A DNA stretch of 41,269 bases, from contig DATHMF010000042.1 of assembly GCA_035487355.1 (NCBI GenBank), forward strand, positions 1 through 41,269, written 5' to 3'. Of this stretch, positions 24,441 through 33,401 are shown in pieces. A program made the translations under genes and the position numbers. Positions within the stretch are counted from its first letter, which is position 1. Each line of letters opens with the position of its first letter. A model generated the notes under the pieces. That model did no database searches. It was not told where the DNA came from and was given only the letters and a program-made list of their open reading frames with translations. This DNA comes from Terriglobales bacterium (GTDB lineage: Bacteria; Acidobacteriota; Terriglobia; Terriglobales; Acidobacteriaceae).

Positions 24441-24818
24441 ATGTCACTCGATTGGACTCAGGGAAATTTATACGAAGGTCTGCGCTGCTTCCACTCCGGA
24501 GCTTTCTTCGAAGCTCACGAACACTGGGAATTAGTGTGGCTCAAGGCGCAAGAACCGGAAAAGACTTTCTTGCAGGGGTTGATTCAGGTCACTGCTTCCT
24601 TCCACCATTTTCAGCGTGGCAACTGCGCGGGAACTATTTCGCTGCTGCGATCGGCTATGCGCCGCCTGGAGGGATATCCAGAGGCCTTTGCCGGCATTGC
24701 GGTTGCGCCGCTGCGCGCGGCGGTCGGCTTGTGGCTTGAGGCCCTCGAAGCCGTTCCGCCGTCTTCCCCGCCGCCCTTCCCACAACTCCAACTGACGCCG
24801 GAAGGATCACTTTCCTAG
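24441..24818 (+). CDS. DUF309 domain protein
   Basis: The 125-residue product has the family's signature near the N-terminus (FHSGAFFEAHEHWELVW) followed by FLQGLIQVTASFHHFQRGN, with conserved His and Glu residues that could form a metal or active site. The family is common but has no settled function. The gene starts 6 bases after the lipoprotein stop, so the two are probably co-transcribed. Confidence 0.88.
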   Translation: MSLDWTQGNLYEGLRCFHSGAFFEAHEHWELVWLKAQEPEKTFLQGLIQVTASFHHFQRGNCAGTISLLRSAMRRLEGYPEAFAGIAVAPLRAAVGLWLEALEAVPPSSPPPFPQLQLTPEGSLS

Positions 24819-24831
24819 AAGGATGCAGAAA

Positions 24832-24857
24832 GGGGCACAGCTAACGCCGCGCCCCTC
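24832..24857. terminator. GC-rich hairpin between convergent genes
   Basis: AGGGGC and GCCCCT flank a short spacer between the DUF309 stop and the convergent giant gene's stop. It may terminate transcription in both directions. The stem is short. Confidence 0.35.
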
Positions 24858-24909
24858 CGAAAAGATCGAACTAAATTGAGTTTTTCGCGAGCTCCTGGAG
24901 CTCTATCTC

Positions 24910-27900
24910 TCAATCCTCGTCGTTATCTCTGTGTCTATGTTTATCTTTATCATGATCATGTTTATGTCGATCTCTATCTCCTCCGTCCCCTTCGCCGTCT
25001 CCCTCAATGTGGGTCGGATCGTTGGCGATGTGGGTGTTGGGATCTCCGCCACCGGAGACTGTGGCCGAGTTGATAACGTTGGCCCGGATGTTCTTAGGCA
25101 CATGTACCTTCAGCGTAATGGGCGGGTAGCTTGCTCCCGGAGCCAGGACATCGCTGCGCGTACAGGTCAGCGTGCCCAGGTTGCAGGTCCAGCCCGTGCC
25201 GCTTAGAGCAATCGGCACCAGCGTGTGTGGCACACTGGGCAGGGTATCGGTGACCGTTACGGTACCGGTGGTTGGCCCCGCAGTCGCGAGGTTGCTCACG
25301 GTAATGGTGTATTCGCCGGTGTCGTCGCGCTCGAAGTCATCCTCATGCGTCTTGGTGATGGTAAGAGAGGCATTGTTCACAACGAGGTTCGCAGTAGCGG
25401 TGTTGCCGGTTCCCCCATTGTCGGAGCTTACTGCGCCCGTAATGTTGGTGTAGTTGCCCACGACCGCACCGGTGACCGTCACGTTGAACACGCATTGGCT
25501 GTTGCTAGCGATCGTCGCTCCCGACAAGACAATCGAAGTCGGCGCTGTGGTGGTCAAGGTTCCGCCACACACCGCGGCAGAGGAGCTACCCACCGTCAGT
25601 CCTGCAGGCAGCGTGTCAGAGAACGCGACTCCGGTTTCTGCCACTGGGTTGACTGCGGGGTTGGTGATGGTAAACGTCAGGGTGGTGGTGGTAGTAGGCG
25701 CGATGAGCGTCGGATTAAATGCCTTGCTGATCGAGGGTGGCAGAACTACCACGATGCTGGCCGAGGCCGTCCCACCGGTGATTCCAATGAAGTTGCCCGA
25801 GCCATCGTCGTAGCTTGCGTTGATGTTGCCGGTGGTATTGATCTTGACGCCGGAGCTGGCACCCATTACATCAACTGACAGCGTGCAGCTCGAGGAGACC
25901 GGCAGACTCAATGCCACGACGCTGATGTCATTGCTGCCCGGATTGGCCACGACGTCCGCACTGGCCAGGCAACTGCCCGCCACATTGTTAGGCGAAGCCA
26001 CCACCAGCCCGCTGGGCAGCACGTCATCAAACGATGTGTTGACCAGTGCGGTGGTCGCGTTCGGGTTGGCAGCAGTAAAGACCAGCGAGGTGGTTCCGTT
26101 CACCGGAATGCTGGCGGCTGTGAAGGCCTTGGCCAATGTCGGCGGCACAACGATCGGCGCTGTGTTCACGGTCAAAGTTGCCGTATTGCTGGTTGCGCCG
26201 GCTCCGCTCTCAAAGGCGGAGATCGGTCCGGTGATATTGTTAAATACCCCGGCGGCAGTTGCCTGCACCCTCACAGAAATAAAGCATGCCCCGGTGGCAG
26301 TACTCATCGGTGACAGCGCAGACCTGGATGAAACGTTGGATGCAAACCTGGATGCTCCACGCCGTCGTCCAGTAGTTGACGGTAGCCACGCCGGTGGAGG
26401 CTTTAACCCCACAGAAGGCGCCACGATGCCTCCGGTCAGGCTGATGGAAGAAGAACCCGGCATAGCCGTAACCGTGCCGCCGCAATCGCTACTCAGCAGG
26501 TTGGGCGATGCCACCACTACGTTCGCAGGCAAGGTGTCAGTAAACTGAATCGCGGTTAGCGTCACGGGGCTCGGATCGCTGTTCGGATTGGTAATGGTGA
26601 AACTCAATGTTGACGTTCCATTCACCTGAATGGTATCGGGCAAGAAGAGCTTACTGATGGATGGCGCCAGACCTGTAACGCCAGCTTGAATGTTAGCCGT
26701 TGCAGTTGCGCCGTCAACAGTTGCCGTTGCCGTGTCGGTTCCCGTCGCGGTGGCAGTAAATGTAGCCGAGGCGGCGCCTGAGGCTTGAATGGTCGCGTCT
26801 GCGCCAGAGATAGTCCCGCCCGTGGCGCCAAATGTAACAGGTAATCCGACCACCGCAGTTAGATTGGCGGCTGCAATTGGACCGCCCAGAGTGTCTGTCA
26901 GGAAACTGGCAGTTAGTCCTGTCGAACCCAGTGCCGGAATGCTCACAGAGCCCGGTGTAATCGTCAGTGTCAGAGACGGCGCTGTCGTCAAGAAACCGCC
27001 TATGGCATCATTGATTTGCGGCCCGGCGAGATTAGCCCACCAGTTTTCTGTGAAATCTTCGTTTCCTCCCAATGTGAAAACAGTGTTCCCATTCGACGCG
27101 GTGGCCGTGGTGTTGTTTACAAACCTGTTGAATTGGGCAGTAACCGTCCCATTAATAACAGTGATAGCGCCGCCATGTCCGGAGGGGTCAGTATCCTGGT
27201 TGCCGACAAACGTGCTCTGCATTATGGTCGCTGAATCAGTCCCAATATCAATGCCGAGCGCTCCGCCGCCCGTGGTTGAAGCTCCTCCACTGACCACCGT
27301 GTTCCCCGTAAAGGTAGAGTTGGAAATAGTGGTGGTAAATGGGGAGGCGCCGCCATTCAGTTGATCTGTGATGGCGCCACCCGCGCCGGAAGCCTGGTTA
27401 TTCGAAAATGTGCTGTTTGAGACCACAAAAGACGTGCTGGTATCGGCGGTGGGGAGCATGGAAATAGCTCCGCCGTGGCTGGTGCCGGCGTTATTGTTGG
27501 TAAACGTGCTGCCGGTTACGCTCAGACTTCCGCCAACGCGCAGACTGATCGCGCCGCCCGGCGTATTGGTTGCCACGCCGGTAACTGCATTCGTATCGAA
27601 CGTGCAGTTGGTTACCGTATAAGAGTTAGCCGACCCCCCGGTCAGGAAACCGCCGCCGCCTAAACCGCTGGCGTCTTGACCGCCCGTGATGGTTACGCCT
27701 GAAATGCTGAATGTGAAGTTGGCAGCGGAGGAGAAATTAATATCCATAACGCGATCAACAACAGTCTGCTGAATGATGGTTAAGCCCGCGCCTGCTCCGA
27801 CGATGGTTGTTCCCGACGCATTCACATCAAGGTCGCCGTTCAGGTTACCCTGCTCAAGAGTTGTGGGGATGGTCAGTGGATAAGTGCCGGCGGGAACGTT

Positions 27901-29472
27901 AATCGTTGTGCCCGGATTGGCATTGGCAAAATCAATTGCGCCGCGCAGACTGCAGTCGTTGGGCGCCGCCGTGCAGGCCGAAGTGTGAGAATCATCGGTC
28001 CGATCCACGGTAATCGTTGTCGGAGACATACCTATCAGAGAGAGCGGGGCCGCCTGGCCCGATAGCAACACGATCAAATCGCGCGCGCCATTCACCTTTT
28101 TCGGCATTGCCAGAACTGCGGTCGGCTGGCCTTCCATATCCATCGAAATCTGCGCCAGGTCCGCTTGCGTCGCTACCGATAATTGACCGGCGGAATTGCC
28201 GGGGGCTGCCGTCAAACCAGAATCGAGTTGCTTTGCCAAAGACCATTGCACATCCGCGCTGGATTGCCACAGACCGGTGCCGACTCCTTGCGTTTCGGCC
28301 TGCTCTGCTCCATTGACCGCATTGCGTTTAAGGGCTGCCGCTTCTTCGGCGGTAAAGGGTCGCGTATCCAGATCGCTGCGCTGAAGCAAATGAACAGTTC
28401 CGTCTTCCGCCAAAAGTGCCATCGAGCGTTTGTTATCGCGATTCCAGGTGAATGATCCCAAAGTGAGCGAGCGAACATTGAATCCAACATTTATATGTTC
28501 TGCTCTGGAACCAGCGGTCTGGCCTCCTCCGTGAAGGATAACGACTTCGTTCCCGGCCGCAACCGCCAGGTCTAAAAACGCATCGTTATCTAAAGTATCG
28601 AATGCTAGTGAGGTGGCTTCAGCGTTTAGAGAGTACTTCATCGGCTGGCCGGCCAATCCGCCTGACGCGCCGTCGAAGATAAGGATCGCGGGGCCGTCCA
28701 CACCTGTAACCCCGACAGCAACATCGGCTGCTCCGTGAGCTTGGTTGAATTCGCCGGCAGCCAGTGCTGTCACCTTTCCCGGTAAAGAGATGGCTTGTGC
28801 GGCGCCGAACCCTCCTCGACCATCACCAGCCAGAAGGTAAAGACCGCCGCCATGCGCTGCAGCCAAAATGTCTTTATTTCCATCGCGATTGAAGTCGCCG
28901 ATAACCATAAAATCTGCCGCTTCGGGCAAATCCATGAGTCGAACGGCTGGGTCGAAGGAGACCGGCATCCGGCCCGACTGTACGGCCTGGTATACGGCCG
29001 GCGAACTTGGCGCAAAGGCGTCAATATTCCCCATATAGACGGCTATTACCCCGTGACCACCAGCGGCATAGCCCACAAGCAAATCCGGAGCACCATCGTT
29101 ATTAAGGTCATCGGTTGCAAGGGAAAGCGCCTGGACCGAACTGGAATGAAGCGCGGCAACAGCCGTCGGGTCTCCCGTATACGTGGCCGGCAATTCTGAC
29201 CCACCAAGCGGATGTAAGCCGTGGGTTGCAAATTTAACCAGGACGGGCAGAGCTCTGCGCGTTTTCACAGGTTCAGCTTTGGCGGCTTTCGTATGTGCTG
29301 CTGTACCGGGAAGATGCAGCGCGATAGGAAGGCCATAGCTTAACCCCATGATGATGCTGAGGAAAACGCTGATGCCCAAGACGACCAGCGCTGATTTGAT
29401 CCTACGGCTGTGCTCTGTGGATGTTGATGTTAAGGAAAGCGCAAAACGGCCAGTCTTCTGCTTCGTGTTCAT
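24910..29472 (-). CDS. Giant secreted FG-GAP / beta-helix / DUF11-type surface protein
   Basis: The product has 1520 residues and is complete. I chose the ATG at 29472 because AGGAG lies 7 nt upstream; the GTG at 29478 is too close to it. A signal or anchor helix (residues ~26-50) leads into FG-GAP repeats (DDLNNDGAPDLLVGYAAGG, IGDFNRDGNKDILAAAHGGG), then CSLRGAIDFANANPGTTINV near residue 510 starting a parallel beta-helix (SNSTFSNNQASGAGGAI coils to about 820). Three Ig-like repeats with SKxF and DTLPAGL motifs follow, then a DUF11-like domain (SLTITKTHEDDF to about 1480). The tail is rich in His, Asp, Lys and Arg. It matches the gene at 1-5692 domain for domain but has fewer repeats. One repeat carries an extra ~37-residue segment (see findings). 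Likely a surface protein; ligand unknown. Confidence 0.9.
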   Translation of the reverse strand: MNTKQKTGRFALSLTSTSTEHSRRIKSALVVLGISVFLSIIMGLSYGLPIALHLPGTAAHTKAAKAEPVKTRRALPVLVKFATHGLHPLGGSELPATYTGDPTAVAALHSSSVQALSLATDDLNNDGAPDLLVGYAAGGHGVIAVYMGNIDAFAPSSPAVYQAVQSGRMPVSFDPAVRLMDLPEAADFMVIGDFNRDGNKDILAAAHGGGLYLLAGDGRGGFGAAQAISLPGKVTALAAGEFNQAHGAADVAVGVTGVDGPAILIFDGASGGLAGQPMKYSLNAEATSLAFDTLDNDAFLDLAVAAGNEVVILHGGGQTAGSRAEHINVGFNVRSLTLGSFTWNRDNKRSMALLAEDGTVHLLQRSDLDTRPFTAEEAAALKRNAVNGAEQAETQGVGTGLWQSSADVQWSLAKQLDSGLTAAPGNSAGQLSVATQADLAQISMDMEGQPTAVLAMPKKVNGARDLIVLLSGQAAPLSLIGMSPTTITVDRTDDSHTSACTAAPNDCSLRGAIDFANANPGTTINVPAGTYPLTIPTTLEQGNLNGDLDVNASGTTIVGAGAGLTIIQQTVVDRVMDINFSSAANFTFSISGVTITGGQDASGLGGGGFLTGGSANSYTVTNCTFDTNAVTGVATNTPGGAISLRVGGSLSVTGSTFTNNNAGTSHGGAISMLPTADTSTSFVVSNSTFSNNQASGAGGAITDQLNGGASPFTTTISNSTFTGNTVVSGGASTTGGGALGIDIGTDSATIMQSTFVGNQDTDPSGHGGAITVINGTVTAQFNRFVNNTTATASNGNTVFTLGGNEDFTENWWANLAGPQINDAIGGFLTTAPSLTLTITPGSVSIPALGSTGLTASFLTDTLGGPIAAANLTAVVGLPVTFGATGGTISGADATIQASGAASATFTATATGTDTATATVDGATATANIQAGVTGLAPSISKLFLPDTIQVNGTSTLSFTITNPNSDPSPVTLTAIQFTDTLPANVVVASPNLLSSDCGGTVTAMPGSSSISLTGGIVAPSVGLKPPPAWLPSTTGRRRGASRFASNVSSRSALSPMSTATGACFISVRVQATAAGVFNNITGPISAFESGAGATSNTATLTVNTAPIVVPPTLAKAFTAASIPVNGTTSLVFTAANPNATTALVNTSFDDVLPSGLVVASPNNVAGSCLASADVVANPGSNDISVVALSLPVSSSCTLSVDVMGASSGVKINTTGNINASYDDGSGNFIGITGGTASASIVVVLPPSISKAFNPTLIAPTTTTTLTFTITNPAVNPVAETGVAFSDTLPAGLTVGSSSAAVCGGTLTTTAPTSIVLSGATIASNSQCVFNVTVTGAVVGNYTNITGAVSSDNGGTGNTATANLVVNNASLTITKTHEDDFERDDTGEYTITVSNLATAGPTTGTVTVTDTLPSVPHTLVPIALSGTGWTCNLGTLTCTRSDVLAPGASYPPITLKVHVPKNIRANVINSATVSGGGDPNTHIANDPTHIEGDGEGDGGDRDRHKHDHDKDKHRHRDNDED

Positions 29473-29785
29473 ACACACGCTCCTGAGGGGGCAGCTTGGC
29501 CCCGACTTGTGATTCGGGCCTAGGCAGCAACGAGGTATTGCTTACGGGGGATTTAGGTACTCTGCCCTAAGGAGAGTGGTAAGTCAAGCTGAAAAAAATC
29601 AGGCAGGAATTTGGTCATTTACCTGATTTTCACATGAATGCTGCTGAAAACTTGAGACTCGAAAAACTGAAACTGTTCTTCGGTAGAAACTCCAGCCGCC
29701 ACCAAGTGCTGGGTGGGCTGCAAGCGTACGTCGAGTAGCAGGTCTAAGATATAAGGTTGGCTGCGATCCATCTTTGCCCACTATT
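29473..29785. other. Divergent intergenic region between giant gene and trmO
   Basis: This strip should hold two promoters. The only clear structure is a perfect inverted repeat, AAAATCAGG (29595-29603) and CCTGATTTT (29622-29630), listed separately. Confidence 0.5.
29595..29630. promoter_or_regulatory. Perfect 9-bp inverted repeat in divergent promoter region
   Basis: AAAATCAGG and CCTGATTTT are separated by 18 bases, about 125 bases before the giant gene's start and 155 before trmO. The centre-to-centre distance of about 27 bases could fit a dimeric regulator or a hairpin; which one cannot be decided. Confidence 0.35.
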
Positions 29786-30211
29786 ATGGATATCCCAAAG
29801 AACTTCGATATTTCTCCGATCGGCTATGTACACTCCACCCTCAAGAAGCGCTCCGGTGCTCCCCGTCAGGGATGGGAGGAGGGCGCGCCCGATGCACGGC
29901 TGGAAATCCATCCGGCTTTTGTCCAGGCCCTCGACGGCATCAAGCCTGGACAGGAAATTTGGATTCTCACGTGGCTCCATGAATCGCGGCGCTCGGTTCT
30001 CAAGGTGCACCCGCGAGGTGAGGTGCTGAACCCTATGATGGGGGTGTTTGCAACTCGCTCACCGGACCGGCCCAACCCGATAGGATTGCATCGTGCAAAG
30101 GTCCTGAGCATCGACGGGGACCGCTGGCTTCAGGTGCAGGGTCTGGAGGCAATCGACGGCACTCCGATCATTGATATCAAACCGGTTCTCGAACGCAGAG
30201 GCGATTTTTGA
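29786..30211 (+). CDS. trmO: tRNA m6t6A37 methyltransferase TrmO (TsaA family)
   Basis: The 141-residue product has the TsaA/TrmO signature: ISPIGYVHSTLKKRSGAPRQ at the start, EIWILTWLHESRR, VFATRSPDRPNPIGLHRAKV in the middle, and LEAIDGTPIIDIKPV at the end. TrmO uses SAM to methylate t6A37 of certain tRNAs. The ATG at 29786 is preferred to a TTG at 29774. The protein is shorter than the E. coli enzyme because it lacks the C-terminal extension; many bacterial members have only this core domain. No obvious operon partner. Confidence 0.88.
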   Translation: MDIPKNFDISPIGYVHSTLKKRSGAPRQGWEEGAPDARLEIHPAFVQALDGIKPGQEIWILTWLHESRRSVLKVHPRGEVLNPMMGVFATRSPDRPNPIGLHRAKVLSIDGDRWLQVQGLEAIDGTPIIDIKPVLERRGDF

Positions 30212-30323
30212 AGATCCGCTGCGGGCCTGGGGCTGGATGATAATTTACGTGGAGCTGACCTGGGGTTCATCGCAAGCAGACCGCCGCAATGATAGTTTTT
30301 CGAAGATGCATGAAAACCGCAGT

Positions 30324-30581
30324 TTACTGACGCGCGCTGTCGTTCGGCCGCAACGCGAAGACAAGAAGCAGCACCCCTCCGACAATCACAGCAGGAGCAA
30401 ACACCGGCGCTCCCCGCCAATTTGGATAAGTGGTATGGCCCCTGAAGAGCGTGCTGATGCCTGTGCCGAGAAATATTGCCGCCATGATGAGCAGTCCGAG
30501 ACGATGAAAGCGAGTTAGCTTTCGCTTGGGCTTATCGTGGCTATGTTCGCTTTTGCACCGGCGGCGATCAACTCTGCTCAC
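30324..30581 (-). CDS. Small two-helix membrane protein
   Basis: The product has about 85 residues. A basic N-terminus (HDKPKRKLTRFHR) precedes one membrane helix (LGLLIMAAIFLGTGISTLF), a short loop (YPNWRGAPVFAP) and a second helix (AVIVGGVLLLVFAL). The basic residues before helix 1 suggest an in-out-in topology. The start is uncertain; I use GTG at 30581, and a TTG at 30620 is possible. Function unknown. Confidence 0.6.
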   Translation of the reverse strand: MSRVDRRRCKSEHSHDKPKRKLTRFHRLGLLIMAAIFLGTGISTLFRGHTTYPNWRGAPVFAPAVIVGGVLLLVFALRPNDSARQ

Positions 30582-30817
30582 GAAATCAGAGTACAGCAAA
30601 AAGGCAGGGAGATGCCACAAACCAGTTCATCCAGTCGGTTTATTTTCAGTGAATCATTCTCGGAAGGATGATCGCGAGCCGTTTCACTCTTGTGGCCTCC
30701 TCCCCAATGATTGGCCCCGGATTTAGATACGTCTCAGCAAATGGATTTGTTCAAGAAGGCCATCTCCTCACGATCCCGAAATTGTTGGCGAACTTCCCTC
30801 CTGCTAAAATTCACCGC

Positions 30818-31555
30818 ATGGCGACCTACGGCTACAGCGAGCAGCACATCGAAAACATGGTTGGCCGCAATCTAATGATCCGCCGCCGGGTTTGCGTCAT
30901 CGCCCTAACTGTGCTCGCTTGCCTGTTGGCATTCTATGTCTCAGTCTGGTTTTTTGGCGCACATGATTGGCTCCCAACTTGGGTGGTCCCCGTGCTTCTC
31001 GGCGTATTTCTTCATCCGCTTATCAACTACATTCGGAGCTGGAAAAACTATCGTGGGAAGCTGGAAGAATCGCTCAGGAAGATGAAAGTTGAGATTTCTC
31101 CCGAACGGATAAGCATGTTCTCTTCTTCTCTGCCGGTCAGGCAGCTTGAACGAAGTGAAATACAGCGCGCCGAAGATGCCTCTCTTTTCGGGGGTGGAGG
31201 ATTTTACCTGCGCACACCGAACCGCTATCGCTGGCTACTCATCCCCCGGGAAATCGAGAGCTGCGAAATAGCAAAATCCGAGCTTATTGCCATGGGCATA
31301 CCGATTATGACCAAATCACTGCCCCCAAATTGGGAGGAATTCGTCGGAGTGCTTGGGTTTTGCACTACGCTCATGTGTCCCCTCTTTGCCCACAGCAAGA
31401 GCGTGCTTACAGTAAACCTTCTGCTTTCGCTGCTGGTTGCTTTGGCCATGTTTTTCATCATCAGCGCTAATCCCGATAATCTGCCTCGCATGCGTTGGGT
31501 AAGGTTTTTCGGATTTCTTCCGGTCGTCGTTACCGGATTGATGTTGTGGCTGTAA
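30818..31555 (+). CDS. Membrane protein with a PH-like central domain
   Basis: The 245-residue product has two membrane helices near the N-terminus (VCVIALTVLACLLAFYVSVW, WVVPVLLGVFLHPLI), a soluble beta-rich middle (VEISPERISMFSSSLPVRQL, YRWLLIPREI) that resembles bacterial PH-like domains, and two more helices at the C-terminus. I prefer the ATG at 30818 because the 50 residues upstream of it look unlike a protein N-terminus. Function unknown. Confidence 0.7.
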   Translation: MATYGYSEQHIENMVGRNLMIRRRVCVIALTVLACLLAFYVSVWFFGAHDWLPTWVVPVLLGVFLHPLINYIRSWKNYRGKLEESLRKMKVEISPERISMFSSSLPVRQLERSEIQRAEDASLFGGGGFYLRTPNRYRWLLIPREIESCEIAKSELIAMGIPIMTKSLPPNWEEFVGVLGFCTTLMCPLFAHSKSVLTVNLLLSLLVALAMFFIISANPDNLPRMRWVRFFGFLPVVVTGLMLWL

Positions 31556-31817
31556 GGAGGCGGCCGGAGTTTGGCCGAACCCACAGTATTCCTCTTTTGT
31601 GAGCCAATCCCGCAAACCCGGCCAAAATCCGCGTGAATCCGCGCAATCCGCGGTAGGGTTTTGTCTTTCCTGCTGATCTCGACGGCCGTCTTTGCCTGGA
31701 AGTGCCTGGATTTTGCCCTGCATGGGATCGCAGAGTTGCGTAAGGAAGGCACTAAAGTGATATCACACTGTTGATTCTTGCCGGCTCGTGGCTCATTATT
31801 GGGCTGAAAGTGTATTC
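31556..31817. other. Intergenic sequence with degenerate repeats
   Basis: Contains AATCCGCGTGAATCCGCG followed by CAATCCGCGG (about 31627-31653), a low-complexity repeat of the same type as in the arrays nearby. No gene seen. Confidence 0.45.
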
Positions 31818-32410
31818 AGCATGCCAGCATGCGGGGCTTTTGCGCCCAAGAGGTCTTTGAAAACTTAAAAGCAACTCCTCCCCGGCTCCCGGAACTGCTT
31901 CACGACCCAAGCGAGCAGGGGGGCCCCCCAATCCGCGCAAATCTGCGGCAAGCTTTTCTGAGAACTGAGAACCGAGAACTGCCTCAGCAAGTCCCCCACC
32001 CCAGATCGATTTTCGTCAGTAATGACGCGGGCAAAACGCGATTTGGGACACTCAAAACACCTGCCAGTAAGTGGGTGGGAGCCCTAACCCAGCAAGTGGG
32101 GTCGGCGATCTCTCCGAAGGGGCGAAGCCAAGACTTTCCTAAGGACGGAGGACGGAGGACTCTCTTCGAGACCCCCAAGCGAGCAGGGGGGTACCCCAAT
32201 CCGCACAAACCTGCGGCGAGCTTTCTGAGAACTGAGAACTGCCTTCCCACTAGCTGCAAGTACACCATTTTTCTTCGGCATGCCATTGATTACTGGAGAC
32301 TTAGTCTCAATACGGTCTATTCCAGCAAGTGGGGCCGGCGCGATCTCCCCGAAATGGCGAAGCCAAGACTTTTCCTGAGGACTGAGGACTAACGACTGTG
32401 GACTGTTCCA
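31818..32410. repeat. Second locus of the ~206-bp repeat family, rearranged
   Basis: As at 19403, the locus is led by a hairpin (GCATGCCAGCATGC, then GGGGCTTTT, about 31818-31840) and CTTTGAAAA. Then come CAGCAAGTCCCCCACCCCAG, TTTTCGTCAGTAATGACGCG and CGATTTGGGACACTCAAAAC (31984-32076). Two shorter modules are each present twice: CAGCAAGTGGGG...GGCGAAGCCAAGACTTT (near 32090 and 32328) and GCGAGCAGGGGGG...CTGAGAACTGAGAAC (near 31912 and 32181). The end overlaps the last codons of the DUF1684 gene. Confidence 0.78.
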
Positions 32411-33303
32411 GCATGTGCCGCGCGCTCGAATTTTTCCCCGGCCAGAATAGGCACCGTCAACCGGTTCTCCTTGGGCGCTATCGGACAGGTCGCATAGGGC
32501 GTGTACACGCACGGCGGATTATAGGCGCGGTTGAAGTCGAGCACGACTGTGCCCTTCACCGGCGGGTCAAGATCGAGCATGCGGCCGCCAGGGTAGGTAT
32601 CAGTCTTGAGCGTGGGATCGTTGAAGACGATGAACAATCCCTTGGAAGGGTCGTCGCCCAGGTCGGTCAGGTGCAGCTCTTTTCCGTTGAGTTGGAAGAC
32701 CAGCGTGCCCGTAACTTTCTGATGTGTGACGTCGCCCAGGATGTCGGGCACATTGATCATTCGCTTGCCATCGGCGGGAATCCAGCGCGCGATCACGCGA
32801 TAATTCAGGTCTGGCGGGAAGAATGTAATCTCGTGAAAGTTGCGCGCTGCCTCGCTCGCGGTATCTTTCAACCGGATGCCCACTCTCTTGCCGCGCACGA
32901 TGACATGGAAGCGCAGCTCCTGCATTGCAACATCTGTGTAATGATCGGCGGAGTCGGGCACGAGCGTGGCCGTCTCGGCAGGTTTGCCGTCAACCGTGAC
33001 GTGCACCCCCGGCAGCAGCTTGAGTGTGACCTGGCCATCGGCAGCAAGATCAAACTCCCCGGCGTGTGCTTCCCCTTTTGGGAAAACGACAATATTGTCA
33101 GGAGCAGAGCCAAAGGTATTCACACCGGGCTTGAGCCAGAACAGGCCGGCCAGCGGGATCCAGTTTTTCTTGAGCGAATCAATGCGGTGCGCCTTAAATT
33201 TCTCAAAGGACTGCACATAATCGGCATCGGGCGCGGCCGGAGTGGCCGCAAACAGAAAACTTGAGGCAAGCAAGAGAGAGACAGCCGTGGCCCAGAACTT
33301 CAT
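32389..33303 (-). CDS. Secreted DUF1684 protein
   Basis: The 304-residue product has a signal peptide (MKFWATAVSLLLASSFLFAA). The family pattern is clear: FKAHRIDSLKKNWIPLAGLF, KPGVNTFGSAPDNIVVFP, then GTVVLDFNRAYNPPCVYTPY with the cysteine-containing ATCPIAPKENRLTVPILAGE close to the end. The two cysteines could pair outside the cytoplasm. Function of the family is unknown. The last residues after AGEKFE are encoded by repeat DNA (GACTGTTCC-type sequence), so the original stop was probably displaced by the repeat. Confidence 0.86.
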   Translation of the reverse strand: MKFWATAVSLLLASSFLFAATPAAPDADYVQSFEKFKAHRIDSLKKNWIPLAGLFWLKPGVNTFGSAPDNIVVFPKGEAHAGEFDLAADGQVTLKLLPGVHVTVDGKPAETATLVPDSADHYTDVAMQELRFHVIVRGKRVGIRLKDTASEAARNFHEITFFPPDLNYRVIARWIPADGKRMINVPDILGDVTHQKVTGTLVFQLNGKELHLTDLGDDPSKGLFIVFNDPTLKTDTYPGGRMLDLDPPVKGTVVLDFNRAYNPPCVYTPYATCPIAPKENRLTVPILAGEKFERAAHAGTVHSR

Positions 33304-33401
33304 AGTAGAAATATTGTATAAGGCCCGGAAGCATGAATGAAACTGTACGAAGGTTGAATTCGTTTTTCTCCGTGCCTCTGTGCCTCCGTGGTGAACAGCC
33401 C
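33304..33401. repeat. Short dispersed repeat between rpsA and the DUF1684 gene
   Basis: CTCCGTGCCTCTGTGCCTCC followed by GTGGTGAAC near 33368-33397 is a low-complexity repeat of the same type as that at 22314-22382. Confidence 0.45.

Noticed and set aside
29473..29580. Possible riboswitch in the leader of the second giant gene
   Set aside because: I could not match a known aptamer core; only generic GC-rich pairing is visible.
32398..33264. 288-codon plus-strand frame opposite the DUF1684 gene
   Set aside because: Antisense shadow; the minus-strand protein matches a known family with a signal peptide.
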